Shown: positions 8,058 to 16,115, numbered from the stretch's first letter. The stretch is 36,367 bases of DNA from Paludibacter sp. (GCA_003250325.1 QKGU01000096.1:1-36367), one strand, 5' to 3'. The notes: generated by a model not told the origin, from the sequence alone. Numbers and translations are program-made.

Positions 8058-10463
8058 TTGAATCCCTTGAAACTCAAAAATATTATTCTGCTCTTTTTAC
8101 TGATAAACACATTTTTATCAGTGGGAAATGTTTTTGCACAGGAAACAGTGGTTGTGGGGCAAATATTGAATAAATCCGATCAAGTGCCGATACCATCGGT
8201 GAATGTTTATTTTAAAAATTCAGAAAAAGGCGTTCAGAGCAACGAAGAAGGCTATTTTTTAATTCGGAATAACGGCTCTCAAAATACACTAGTATTCTCG
8301 GCTATAGGATTTCGGCGAAAGGAGATTCGCATAAAACCCGGACAAAGTGTAGGCGTTCAGGTGGAAATGGAGGAGGAAAACACATTGTTGCGTGAAGTTT
8401 TCGTAATTCCCGGAGCTAATCCGGCTTTGGAATTAATGAAAAGAGTGAGGATGGTGCGCAAAACGAATGATGTTTCGAATCAGCCTGATTTTTCTGCTCA
8501 AAGCTCCGAACAGCAGCTGGTTTTGTTGAGCAAAATAAATCAACGCAGCACGAACCATCGTATTTTTGAACAATTGAAAAAAGGAAGTCTTTCTTCTTCT
8601 GATTCTGCTCTTGTCGTACCACTTTATATGGCAGAGAGTAAATTTCAACTGAACTCAGGAAAGAAATCGGAACTTTCGAGAAACGTATTCTCTTCACCTG
8701 AAAGCGGAGAAAAGATCCTTTCAAAATTGGTGGGAGATATAGAAACGGAATTGAATTTTTACGAGAATTCAATTTCTGTTTTTGGAAAAAATATGATTAG
8801 TCCATTGGCCAATATCGGGTATGCTTACTACGACTATTATCTTGCCGACAGTATAGAAACCCCAACCGGGAAACAATATGAAATTCATTTTCGAACGAGA
8901 AACAGTAAAAATCTTGCCTTCAACGGAACCATGAAAATTGATTCCGCTTCGCTGGCTTTGATAAGTATCGAAGCCGAATTGCCGTTGCAAGCGAATATTA
9001 ATTACATTCATAATCTTCGAATTTCCGAAAATTTTGAGCAGCAACAAAACAAGGCTTGGGCACTTCATTCTCAGGAAATGTCACTGAACATGAATTATGG
9101 TTTGCTCGGCGATAGTTTAAATCCCAATCCTGAGATTTTTGTAAAACGAAGTGCGGTTTATCATCAAACCGATTCTCTATCTGTCCCAAATGGTAATTTT
9201 GCTCAAAGTGAATACAGCGCGGAAACGCTCGACGATAAACTGAAAGATCTGAATAATACGCCTTTGCTGCGAACTGCAAAATGGCTTGCAGATGTAATGT
9301 TTACCGGCTACATGAATGTCGGAAAAATTGATATTGGAGAAGTGCAGAAAATCATCCGAATTACCGATATCGAAGGTCTTCGACTGACTTTACCATTTCG
9401 AACCAATGAAAATTTATGGAAAAATGTTTCATTGGGCGGATATTTAGGGTATGGATTCAAAAATCAGGTGCCAAAATATTCTGCTTTTGCTCAGTATAAA
9501 TTGTCGGGAGCAAAGCGACGAATTTTTGAGTTAAGTTATACGAATGATTATCGACGTGTAGATTATAACTACAATGATTTTCTATTTCGGGAAAATCCTT
9601 TGATTACTGGCGATGAAGATATTTCAAGTTCTGTATTTGCATTTAAATCGGCAAGTAAAATAAGTGAGAGAAGCGAATATTCATTTAAGTTCTCGAATGA
9701 GTGGACGCGGGATATCGAAAGTGACTTGTATTTGCGGTCGAACCGAATGTTCCCAAATGCTTTTTTGCCAATGCAAAGCGGTTCGACGGTTTATAATTCA
9801 CTTTTGCAGCAATCAGCCACTTTGTCTACGCGGTTTTCATTTGGCGAACGGAGATACGACGATCACATGCAGCGGATTCATATTTCCAATTCCAAACCGG
9901 TTATATACAGCATCCTTGAATACGGAAAATATCAGTTTGGCGACCATTCGGGTGAATATGGAAAAGTTGCGTTGTCCATGCGCCAGCTTTATAAATTCGA
10001 TATTGGAATGTTACATTACATATTTGATGCCGGCTGGATATTTGGGAATGTTCCGTATCAATTGTTACAAATTCCGCCTGGAAGCGAAACCGGAGGCTAC
10101 AGTACTTTCCAGTTCAACATGATGAATTATTCGGAATATGCTGCCGACAAATATGTGAATCTACATACCGAGTTAATGTTTAATGGAATATTAATGAATC
10201 GCATTCCGTTGATAAAAAACCTGAATCTTCGTGAAATGTGCTCTTTTAATCTGGCTTATGGCGGATTGAGTGATTCGCACAAGCTGCAACTCGACTATCC
10301 GGCTTATATGTATCCAATGCAAAAACCATATATGGAAGTTGGTGTCGGGTTTACAAATATCCTGAGCATTTTTACGCTTCAATCTGTTTGGCGGTTGACG
10401 GATTTAAATCATCCCGGAGTAACGCGTTGGGGGCTTCGCGGCTGTCTGAATCTGAATTTTTAA
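8058..10463 (+). CDS. DUF5686 / carboxypeptidase-regulatory-like domain outer membrane protein
   Basis: An 801-residue protein of a family common in Bacteroidota. A signal peptide ends near VFAQ. A CarboxypepD_reg-like domain follows at about residues 33-115 (VVVGQILNKSDQVPIPSVNVYF, then NEEGYFLIRN). The long remainder matches DUF5686 in length and character, with alternating beta strands and a C-terminal barrel, consistent with an outer-membrane location. Its role is not established. No ATG is usable: an in-frame TGA lies at 8040-8042 and the first internal Met comes after the signal peptide. The start must therefore be TTG at 8058 or TTG at 8067; the latter gives MKLKNIILLFLL and is the more signal-peptide-like. 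It stands alone between the repeat element and proC. Confidence 0.82.
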   Translation: MNPLKLKNIILLFLLINTFLSVGNVFAQETVVVGQILNKSDQVPIPSVNVYFKNSEKGVQSNEEGYFLIRNNGSQNTLVFSAIGFRRKEIRIKPGQSVGVQVEMEEENTLLREVFVIPGANPALELMKRVRMVRKTNDVSNQPDFSAQSSEQQLVLLSKINQRSTNHRIFEQLKKGSLSSSDSALVVPLYMAESKFQLNSGKKSELSRNVFSSPESGEKILSKLVGDIETELNFYENSISVFGKNMISPLANIGYAYYDYYLADSIETPTGKQYEIHFRTRNSKNLAFNGTMKIDSASLALISIEAELPLQANINYIHNLRISENFEQQQNKAWALHSQEMSLNMNYGLLGDSLNPNPEIFVKRSAVYHQTDSLSVPNGNFAQSEYSAETLDDKLKDLNNTPLLRTAKWLADVMFTGYMNVGKIDIGEVQKIIRITDIEGLRLTLPFRTNENLWKNVSLGGYLGYGFKNQVPKYSAFAQYKLSGAKRRIFELSYTNDYRRVDYNYNDFLFRENPLITGDEDISSSVFAFKSASKISERSEYSFKFSNEWTRDIESDLYLRSNRMFPNAFLPMQSGSTVYNSLLQQSATLSTRFSFGERRYDDHMQRIHISNSKPVIYSILEYGKYQFGDHSGEYGKVALSMRQLYKFDIGMLHYIFDAGWIFGNVPYQLLQIPPGSETGGYSTFQFNMMNYSEYAADKYVNLHTELMFNGILMNRIPLIKNLNLREMCSFNLAYGGLSDSHKLQLDYPAYMYPMQKPYMEVGVGFTNILSIFTLQSVWRLTDLNHPGVTRWGLRGCLNLNF

Positions 10464-10534
10464 TTCTGTTGGATAAACCCGAAAAGCAGCAACAAAAAAT
10501 CCGGTTACCACTGTGATTTTCAAATTACTTATCC

Positions 10535-10543
10535 TATCTTTGC
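10535..10543 (+). promoter_or_regulatory. -7 promoter element of proC
   Basis: TATCTTTGC lies 61 bp before the proC ATG. A clear -33 TTTG was not found at the ideal distance. Confidence 0.55.
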
Positions 10544-10593
10544 GAATCGATAAACATTAATTAAATAAATCATCCCTTGTTGCGGGAATTGAG

Positions 10594-10600
10594 GAGGTAA
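10594..10600 (+). promoter_or_regulatory. Strong Shine-Dalgarno sequence of proC
   Basis: GGAGGT with a preceding GA (GAGGAGGT) lies 5-7 bp before the ATG at 10605. It is the only near-consensus ribosome-binding site noticed in this window, where other leaders are A-rich without Shine-Dalgarno sequences. Confidence 0.7.
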
Positions 10601-10604
10601 AAAT

Positions 10605-11396
10605 ATGAGTTTACAAGTTGCTATAATTGGTGCCGGAAATATGGGCGGAGCCATTGCGCGTGGATTGTCTAAAGGGAATTTGGTTGAGTCCAAGAATATC
10701 AGAGTAAGTGATGTGTCGCAGGTAAATCTGGATGCAATGAAGGCATTTTCACCTCAAATAGGCATTACTACTTCGAACCGTGATTGTGTGAAAGATGCCG
10801 ATATTGTTGTTCTGGCGGTAAAACCCTGGCTGGTGGAGTCAATCTCGGAAGAAATTGAGAGTAAACTTGATTACAAAAAACAAATTATCGTTTCCATTGC
10901 TGCAGGCGTAGACTTCGATAAATTGACGAACTTCTTCACGACCGAAGCTACTCTTTTCCGCGTTATCCCAAATACGGCTATCGAAGTTCTTCAAAGTGTT
11001 TCTACTATTTCGTCCTTTAACGCAAGCAAAGAGCAGGAAGATTTGATTATTTCGCTTTTTGCTGAATTAGGGAAGGCATTTTTAGTTCCGGAAACTCAAC
11101 TGAACGCATTTATGTCGCTTTCGTCTTGTGGCATCGCCTACGCGTTTCGCTACATTCGCGCAGCCATGGAAGGCGGAGTGGAAATGGGTATTTATCCAAA
11201 TGTTGCGAAAGAAGTTGTTGTGCAAACATTGCGTGGAGCTATCGACTTGATTGAGTCAAACAATTCCCATCCCGAAGTGGAAATCGACAAAGTGACAACA
11301 CCCGGTGGTATCACCATTAAAGGGTTAAACGAAATGGAAGCAAATGGTTTTACCAATGCGGTGATAAAAGGCTTGAAAGCATCGCATTTGAAATAA
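10605..11396 (+). CDS. proC: Pyrroline-5-carboxylate reductase
   Basis: Reduces pyrroline-5-carboxylate to proline with NAD(P)H, the last step of proline synthesis, in the cytosol. The 263 residues are normal length. The N-terminal Rossmann motif is IIGAGNMGGAIARG (residues 7-20). The family signature is divergent but recognisable: SLSSCGIAYAFRYIRAAMEGG, then TTPGGITIKGLNEME near the C-terminus. The ATG at 10605 follows an unusually strong Shine-Dalgarno sequence. A RAYT element begins within a few bases of the stop codon, so any earlier co-transcription with the XRE-cupin gene downstream is now interrupted by its hairpins. Confidence 0.93.
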   Translation: MSLQVAIIGAGNMGGAIARGLSKGNLVESKNIRVSDVSQVNLDAMKAFSPQIGITTSNRDCVKDADIVVLAVKPWLVESISEEIESKLDYKKQIIVSIAAGVDFDKLTNFFTTEATLFRVIPNTAIEVLQSVSTISSFNASKEQEDLIISLFAELGKAFLVPETQLNAFMSLSSCGIAYAFRYIRAAMEGGVEMGIYPNVAKEVVVQTLRGAIDLIESNNSHPEVEIDKVTTPGGITIKGLNEMEANGFTNAVIKGLKASHLK

Positions 11397-11400
11397 CTGT

Positions 11401-11414
11401 TTGGCTAAAGCCAA
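11401..11414 (+). repeat. REP-like hairpin 1 (outer left)
   Basis: TTGGC-TAAA-GCCAA, a 5-bp stem with TAAA loop. It shares the GCTAAAGC core with the other three hairpins of the element. Confidence 0.75.
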
Positions 11415-11437
11415 TGTTGTCTCTCTTTTATAATCCA

Positions 11438-11451
11438 CCTGCTAAAGCAGG
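11438..11451 (+). repeat. REP-like hairpin 2 (inner left)
   Basis: CCTGC-TAAA-GCAGG followed by AGGCAATT. It is the inverted counterpart of hairpin 3. Confidence 0.75.
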
Positions 11452-11491
11452 AGGCAATTGATTTAGGTTGTTTTTATAAAACAAAAGAATT

Positions 11492-11938
11492 ATGCCTTAT
11501 GTAAAAGTTTATATTCATTTTGTTTGGAGTACAAAAAATAGAGAAAGATTTCTTTCGAATAAGGAAATTAGAACTCGTGTATGGAAACATATTAAGGATA
11601 ATTCGATTACAAAAGATATTTATATAGATACGATAAACGGTTTTTCGGATCATTGTCACTGTTTGGTTTCACTTGGAGTAAATCAAAATATTCAGCAAAT
11701 AATGCAATTAATTAAGGGCGAATCATCGTTTTGGATCAACAAAGAAAAAATAACCAAAGAAAAATTTGAGTGGCAAGATGAATATTTTGCGGCATCCGTT
11801 TCAGAATCATTGATTGAAAAAACAAGAAATTATATAAAAGGACAAGAAAACCATCATGAGAAAGTAAGTTTTCAGCATAAGTATGATGATTTTCTTGCAA
11901 AATGTGGATTTCTAAGACATAAAGATATACAGGTTTAA
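11492..11938 (+). CDS. REP-associated tyrosine transposase (Y1_Tnp / IS200-like)
   Basis: A 148-residue single-strand DNA transposase of the HUH superfamily, which cuts and rejoins at hairpin-marked ends through a phosphotyrosine link. The N-terminus YVKVYIHFVWSTKNRERFL is typical. The HUH motif is DHCHCLVSL (H54, H56) and the nucleophile is probably Y114 in TRNYIKGQENHH. The frame is complete and the key residues are intact, so it may be active. There is no TnpB partner, as expected for RAYTs. GCTAAAGC hairpins flank it on both sides. The gene is more AT-rich than its neighbours, consistent with foreign origin. It starts at ATG 11492. Confidence 0.9.
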   Translation: MPYVKVYIHFVWSTKNRERFLSNKEIRTRVWKHIKDNSITKDIYIDTINGFSDHCHCLVSLGVNQNIQQIMQLIKGESSFWINKEKITKEKFEWQDEYFAASVSESLIEKTRNYIKGQENHHEKVSFQHKYDDFLAKCGFLRHKDIQV

Positions 11939-11942
11939 ATTG

Positions 11943-11962
11943 CCTCCAGCTTTAGCTGGAGG
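11943..11962 (+). repeat. REP-like hairpin 3 (inner right)
   Basis: CCTCCAGC-TTTA-GCTGGAGG, a perfect 8-bp stem. The sequence is the inverted, slightly longer counterpart of hairpin 2. The 5' end of the track ORF at 11940 is a translation of this repeat. Confidence 0.8.
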
Positions 11963-11983
11963 ATTTATGATAAGAGAATTAAT

Positions 11984-11999
11984 TTTGGCTTTAGCCAAA
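11984..11999 (+). repeat. REP-like hairpin 4 (outer right)
   Basis: TTTGGC-TTTA-GCCAAA, a perfect 6-bp stem. It is the inverted counterpart of hairpin 1. Confidence 0.75.
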
Positions 12000-12023
12000 C
12001 AAAAGCGAAGTAAAAATCATACT

Positions 12024-12572
12024 ATGAACACACAAATTAAACAAATAGCAGAGCGATTGCGCGGACTGCGCGATGCTCTTGATCTTTCAGTGTCTCAGGC
12101 TGCTGAAAAATGCGGAATCAGCGAATCAGATTACCTTACTTACGAATCCGGTGAATCGGATATTCCCATGAGCTTTATTTGTCAGGTGGCGCAAACTTTC
12201 GGAGTTGAAACTACCGCGTTGATTTCCGGAGAAGAACCCCATGCTCTTTCCTTTTTTGTAACCCGCCGTGGCACTGGAGCTGCCGTTGAGCGTACCAAAT
12301 GTTATAAATACCAATCGTTGGCGCACGGATTTAAAAATGCAAAGGCCGAACCTTTCGAGGTGGTGGTGGATAGTTGCCAGCAAAATATGAACCTGAATAC
12401 GCATGCCGGACAGGAATTTAATTTGGTTCTTGAAGGATCGATGCAAATAAGCATTGCCGGAAATGATATTGTGCTCAACGAAGGCGATAGTATTTACTTT
12501 GATGCCACAAAACCACACGGCATGAAAGCTATTGGCGGAAAGAACGTTAAATTTCTGGCAGTGATTGTATAG
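12024..12572 (+). CDS. XRE-family HTH regulator with cupin domain
   Basis: A 182-residue regulator. The N-terminal helix-turn-helix (about residues 5-65) reads LRGLRDALDLSVSQAAEKCGISESDYLTYESG. The C-terminal cupin_2 domain (about 105-182) reads HAGQEFNLVLEGSMQISI and NEGDSIYFDATKPHGMKA. Cupins of this kind bind a small ligand, so it probably senses a metabolite and controls nearby genes. The acyl-CoA synthetase 144 bp downstream is the obvious candidate target, which is inference. The track start at 11940 lies inside the RAYT right hairpin; the ATG at 12024 (MNTQIKQIAERL) begins the real domain. The leader now derives partly from the inserted element. Confidence 0.88.
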   Translation: MNTQIKQIAERLRGLRDALDLSVSQAAEKCGISESDYLTYESGESDIPMSFICQVAQTFGVETTALISGEEPHALSFFVTRRGTGAAVERTKCYKYQSLAHGFKNAKAEPFEVVVDSCQQNMNLNTHAGQEFNLVLEGSMQISIAGNDIVLNEGDSIYFDATKPHGMKAIGGKNVKFLAVIV

Positions 12573-12649
12573 CTTACAAACGAATTTGTAAGACAGGTTA
12601 TCCCTTTATTCCATATTTTACCCCAAATAAGTTGGTTTTATCCCTGAAT

Positions 12650-12682
12650 TTTGCCGTAAAAATCGTTCTTGTTTTACTTTGC
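12650..12682 (+). promoter_or_regulatory. Complete promoter of the acyl-CoA synthetase gene
   Basis: TTTG at 12650-12653, a 20-bp spacer, then TTACTTTGC at 12674-12682. This is the Bacteroidota TTTG-N19-21-TAnnTTTG layout with one mismatch. It lies inside the longer track ORF and so supports the ATG at 12717. Confidence 0.65.
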
Positions 12683-12716
12683 AGCGCAAAATCCAGAATT
12701 TAAAAGTTACGTCATT

Positions 12717-14381
12717 ATGTTAGAAAAATTTCTTCAGCAAACTGAGTTCACCGACTTTGAAGATTTCAAGGCCAACTACAAATTATTAGTTCCTGACAAT
12801 TTTAATTTCGCTTATGATGTCGTTGACGCATGGGCGGAGAAAGCTCCAGATAAAAAGGCATTACTTTGGACGAATGACAAGGGCGAATGTCGTGAATTTA
12901 CTTTTGGAGAAATAAAGCACCATACCGACCAGACTGCTTCGTACTTTCAGAGTCTGGGTATAAAAAAGGGCGATATTGTTATGGCTATTCTCAAACGTCG
13001 TTACGAGTTCTGGTTTACAATCGTCGCGTTGCACAAAATAGGTGCAATTATTATCCCTGCCACGCATTTACTTACCAAAAAAGATTTGGTGTATCGCAAT
13101 AATGCAGCCGATATTAAAGCAATTATCGCTGTTGGCGAAGAAACTATTATTGAACATATCAATGCTTCGATGCCCGAATCGCCAAGCGTGGAAATGCTGA
13201 TTTCGGTAGGTCCGGCTGTTCCTGAAAACTGGCTCGATTTCCATGAAGGAATTGAAAATGCAGCACCGTTCGTAAAAGTTGAAAATGCAAATAAAAATGA
13301 TGACCCGCTGATTATCAGTTTTACTTCGGGAACTACCGGAAATCCAAAAATGGTGATGCTTGATTGTGTTTATCCGCTGGCTCACATTGTGACGGCAAAA
13401 TACTGGCACAATCTTCATGAAGATAGTTTGCACTTAACTATTGCCGATACAGGTTGGTTGAAGGCTGTATGGGGAAAATTGTATGGACAATGGATTGTAG
13501 GGTCATGTATTTTTGTGTACGATCACGAAAAATTTACACCTGCCGATATGCTCGAGATGATTCAAAAATACAAAATTACTTCGCTTTGTGCGCCTCCAAC
13601 AATCTTCCGTTTCCTTATTCGCGAAGATGTAACAAAATATGATCTTTCGTCGCTGGAATATTGTACCATTGCCGGAGAAGCATTGAATCCGGCTGTTTAC
13701 GAACAATTTCTGAAGCTTACGGGAATAAAGTTGAAAGAAGGTTACGGTCAGAGCGAAACGACTTTGTCTTTGTTCACGGCTCCATGGGTTGAACCTAAGC
13801 CGGGTTCCATGGGATTGATAAATCCGCATTATGATGTGGACTTGCTTACACCAGAAGGTCGTCCGGCAGAAGTTGGTGAACAAGGGCAAATCGTAATAAG
13901 AACTGACAAACGTTATCCTGAAGGATTGTTTAAAGGATATTATCGGAATGAACAATTGACAAATGAAGCCTGGCACGATAATATTTATTATACCGGCGAC
14001 GTGGCCTGGCGCGATGAAGATGGATATTTTTGGTTCGTAGGTCGCGCAGATGATGTAATCAAAAGTTCGGGTTATCGTATTGGACCTTTCGAAGTGGAAA
14101 GTGCTTTGATGACACATCCGGCTGTGGTAGAATGTGCCATTACCGGAGTTCCCGATGAAATTCGTGGTCAGGTGGTGAAAGCGACTATTATTTTATCGAA
14201 AGAATACAAGGACAGAGCAGGAGAGGAGTTGATTAAAGAAATTCAGGAACATGTGAAAACGGTTACTGCACCTTATAAGTATCCCCGTATCATTGAGTTT
14301 GTGGAAGCATTGCCCAAAACGATTAGTGGAAAAATACGAAGGACTGAAATCAGGGAAAAGGATAATAAAACAGAGAATTAA
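12717..14381 (+). CDS. AMP-dependent acyl-CoA synthetase (ACSM/medium-chain-like)
   Basis: Activates a carboxylic acid with ATP to the acyl-adenylate and then to acyl-CoA. From the ATG at 12717 it has 554 aa. ANL-family motifs are in order: IISFTSGTTGNPKMV (P-loop, about 199-213), EGYGQSETTLSL, YYTGDVAWRDEDGYFWFVGRAD split over the hinge, DDVIKSSGYRIGPFEVESAL, and the C-terminal catalytic lysine in PKTISGKIRRTEI. Length and sequence resemble the ACSM branch rather than acetyl-CoA synthetase proper (about 650 aa). A short- or branched-chain acid is likely, but the substrate cannot be read. It follows an XRE-cupin regulator, has its own promoter and ends at a clear terminator. Confidence 0.88.
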   Translation: MLEKFLQQTEFTDFEDFKANYKLLVPDNFNFAYDVVDAWAEKAPDKKALLWTNDKGECREFTFGEIKHHTDQTASYFQSLGIKKGDIVMAILKRRYEFWFTIVALHKIGAIIIPATHLLTKKDLVYRNNAADIKAIIAVGEETIIEHINASMPESPSVEMLISVGPAVPENWLDFHEGIENAAPFVKVENANKNDDPLIISFTSGTTGNPKMVMLDCVYPLAHIVTAKYWHNLHEDSLHLTIADTGWLKAVWGKLYGQWIVGSCIFVYDHEKFTPADMLEMIQKYKITSLCAPPTIFRFLIREDVTKYDLSSLEYCTIAGEALNPAVYEQFLKLTGIKLKEGYGQSETTLSLFTAPWVEPKPGSMGLINPHYDVDLLTPEGRPAEVGEQGQIVIRTDKRYPEGLFKGYYRNEQLTNEAWHDNIYYTGDVAWRDEDGYFWFVGRADDVIKSSGYRIGPFEVESALMTHPAVVECAITGVPDEIRGQVVKATIILSKEYKDRAGEELIKEIQEHVKTVTAPYKYPRIIEFVEALPKTISGKIRRTEIREKDNKTEN

Positions 14382-14394
14382 ACGGCTTATATTC

Positions 14395-14427
14395 AGAGAG
14401 GAAATGTTATTTTTCCTCTCTTTTTTT
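14395..14427 (+). terminator. Rho-independent terminator after the acyl-CoA synthetase gene
   Basis: AGAGAGGAAA pairs with TTTCCTCTCT (10 bp), with a 7-nt loop, followed by a run of T. It starts 13 bp after the stop. Confidence 0.85.
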
Positions 14428-14470
14428 GAATTTATATTCAAACTTCTGCCAAATCAAAGTAAAAAAGCAG

Positions 14471-14478
14471 TATTTTTG
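14471..14478 (+). promoter_or_regulatory. -7 promoter element of upp
   Basis: TATTTTTG fits TAnnTTTG and ends 47 bp before the upp ATG. No good -33 box was found. Confidence 0.4.
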
Positions 14479-14525
14479 TGCCGGTTTAAAAAACTGTTTT
14501 TCGTATATAAATAAATATCAATACC

Positions 14526-15179
14526 ATGCAAATCAATAATTTATCGGATAATAATTCGATATTGAAACACTACCTGAAAGAAATTCGCTCAGTAAAAATT
14601 CAAAAAGATTCCATGCGCTTCCGCAGGAATATGGAGCGAATTGGCGAAATTATGGCTTATGAGATCAGTAAAACTTTGAAATTTAAGGACGAGGATGTAA
14701 AAACTCCACTTGGTGTTTCGCATACGCAGGTTATTGAAGAGAAAATTGTAATTGCGACTATTCTTCGTGCCGGATTACCTTTTCATAATGGTTTTTTGAA
14801 TTATTTCGATTCGGCCGAAAATGCTTTTGTGTCTGCTTACCGTAAATATAAAGATGCCTTGAAATTCGATATTTTTATTGAATACATTGCTTCTCCAGAT
14901 TTAACTGGAAAAACGCTGATTATTACCGATCCAATGTTAGCAACCGGAGGTTCAATGGAATTGGCATATGGTGCTTTGCTTACCAAAGGCAAACCAGCTC
15001 ATATTCATGTCGCGACAGTTATTTCCAGTCAACAAGCAATTGATTACGTTGCGTCACATTTCCCTGATACAAAAACAACTGTTTGGGCTGCTGCTATTGA
15101 CCCTGAATTGAACGAACACTCGTATATTATTCCCGGATTGGGAGATGCGGGCGATTTGGCTTTTGGGGAGAAATTATAA
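14526..15179 (+). CDS. upp: Uracil phosphoribosyltransferase
   Basis: Joins uracil and PRPP to form UMP in the cytosolic pyrimidine salvage pathway. It has 217 aa, normal for the Bacteroidota enzyme. The PRPP-binding loop reads LIITDPMLATGGSMELAY (about residues 135-152). Other family segments are IATILRAGLPFHNGFLNYF and the C-terminal uracil-binding IPGLGDAGDLAFGEKL. It is transcribed alone between two terminators. Confidence 0.95.
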   Translation: MQINNLSDNNSILKHYLKEIRSVKIQKDSMRFRRNMERIGEIMAYEISKTLKFKDEDVKTPLGVSHTQVIEEKIVIATILRAGLPFHNGFLNYFDSAENAFVSAYRKYKDALKFDIFIEYIASPDLTGKTLIITDPMLATGGSMELAYGALLTKGKPAHIHVATVISSQQAIDYVASHFPDTKTTVWAAAIDPELNEHSYIIPGLGDAGDLAFGEKL

Positions 15180-15200
15180 GAGGATAATTTAGAAATAAAT

Positions 15201-15236
15201 AAAAACCCTTCGTTCGGATTTGAATGAAGGGTTTTT
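15201..15236. terminator. Bidirectional terminator between upp and the M48 peptidase gene
   Basis: AAAAACCCTTCGTTC and GAATGAAGGGTTTTT form a 15-bp stem with one wobble and a 6-nt loop. T runs follow on both strands. It serves the convergent upp and M48 genes. Confidence 0.85.
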
Positions 15237-15258
15237 ATTTTGTGTGTTTTCGTTCTTT

Positions 15259-16050
15259 TTATTTTTTATAATACTTCATTGCTTCGGGCAGATATTCTTT
15301 CAACTTCGCGATACGATTGGCATCCGAAGGGTGAGTGCTCATAAACTCCAGTGGAGCACCTTTTGAACTCGCTGCCATGCGTTCCCAGAATGAAATAGCT
15401 TCGTTCGGATCGTAACCAGCCATGGCGATAAAGATGAGTCCCAACTGATCTGCTTCGTATTCGTGCTTGCGGGAGTAAGGTAGCATTACACCAAACTGTG
15501 CACCAAGGCCGTAAAGTGCATTTATACCTGTTCGGGTAGCTTCGGTTTTGTTTGCAAGCAATACATCGGTAAGTGATGCACCGTATTGTAACAATAATTG
15601 CTGGCTTAACCGTTCGCTACTATGTTTTGCTACCGCATGGGCTACTTCGTGCCCCATTACTACTGCAATTCCGGTTTCATCTTTTGCTATTGGCAGTATT
15701 CCTTCAAAGAAAACCACTTTTCCACCCGGCATACAAAATGCATTTACAGTGGTATCTTTTACCAGATTAAATTCCCATGCGTAGTTTGTTATTTCCGATT
15801 CGTGTCCATTGCTTTTCAAATACTCTTCTACTACTGAAGATATTTTTTTTCCAACTTTCTTTACTAGTTCAGTGCTCGCTAAGTCTTTTGAAGCGGGAAC
15901 TGAGTCGATGAACTCTTTATAACTTTGAGCACTCATCGATAAAATTTCGGAATCGGGAACCAAAATCAATTGTTTCCTTCCTGTGATGAGTACGCTGGAA
16001 CATGCACTCAGAATAATGGTTAACAATATGAGCGAAAATATTTTTTTCAT
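15259..16050 (-). CDS. M48-family zinc metallopeptidase, lipoprotein
   Basis: A predicted periplasmic membrane-anchored protease of the M48 (Oma1/BepA-like) group, likely involved in envelope protein quality control. The 263 residues start with a lipoprotein signal peptide with lipobox LSAC (C17). The zinc site is HEVAH at 134-138, with the third ligand E197 in SRKHEYEADQLG. The conserved substrate-cleft segment VNAFCMPGGKVVFFEGIL precedes it. A C-terminal FMSTHPSDANRIAKL is typical of the family. There is no TPR extension, unlike BepA. It is divergent from the VanZ gene with a shared palindromic promoter box in between, and ends at a bidirectional terminator shared with upp. Confidence 0.93.
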   Translation of the reverse strand: MKKIFSLILLTIILSACSSVLITGRKQLILVPDSEILSMSAQSYKEFIDSVPASKDLASTELVKKVGKKISSVVEEYLKSNGHESEITNYAWEFNLVKDTTVNAFCMPGGKVVFFEGILPIAKDETGIAVVMGHEVAHAVAKHSSERLSQQLLLQYGASLTDVLLANKTEATRTGINALYGLGAQFGVMLPYSRKHEYEADQLGLIFIAMAGYDPNEAISFWERMAASSKGAPLEFMSTHPSDANRIAKLKEYLPEAMKYYKK

Positions 16051-16099
16051 AAGAATGATATTTTTATTTGTGAATACTTCGTTATAGCTATCAATACTT

Positions 16100-16115
16100 T
16101 ATCTTTGCAAAGATA
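16100..16115. promoter_or_regulatory. Palindromic shared -7 element for divergent M48 and VanZ genes
   Basis: TATCTTTGCAAAGATA is a perfect 16-bp palindrome that presents TATCTTTGC on both strands. It lies 50 bp from the M48 ATG and 92 bp from the VanZ ATG. Clear -33 boxes were not found at ideal spacing on either side. Confidence 0.55.

Larger units (their letters stand above)
11397..12003 (+). mobile_element. RAYT (IS200/IS605-like) element bounded by inverted hairpin repeats
   Basis: The outer limits are TGTTTGGCTAAAGCC on the left and GGCTTTAGCCAAACA on the right, exact inverted copies. Within these ends about 60 bp on the left (TTGGCTAAAGCC..TCTCTTTTATAATCC..GCTAAAGCAGGAGGCAATT) matches the complement of the right end imperfectly. 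One transposase gene (11492-11938) fills the middle. This is the arrangement of REP-associated tyrosine transposases flanked by their own palindromes. It lies precisely between proC and the XRE-cupin gene. Confidence 0.75.

Noticed and set aside
9664-10122. 152-aa plus-strand ORF inside the DUF5686 gene
   Set aside because: It is a shadow frame of the real gene, with biased composition and no recognisable domain.
11940-12023. N-terminal extension of the XRE-cupin ORF (MPPALAGGF...)
   Set aside because: It is a translation of the RAYT right-end hairpins; the conserved domain begins at the ATG at 12024.
13503-14117. 204-aa minus-strand ORF opposite the acyl-CoA synthetase gene
   Set aside because: It is antisense to a gene with a complete motif set; the sequence has no domain-like features.
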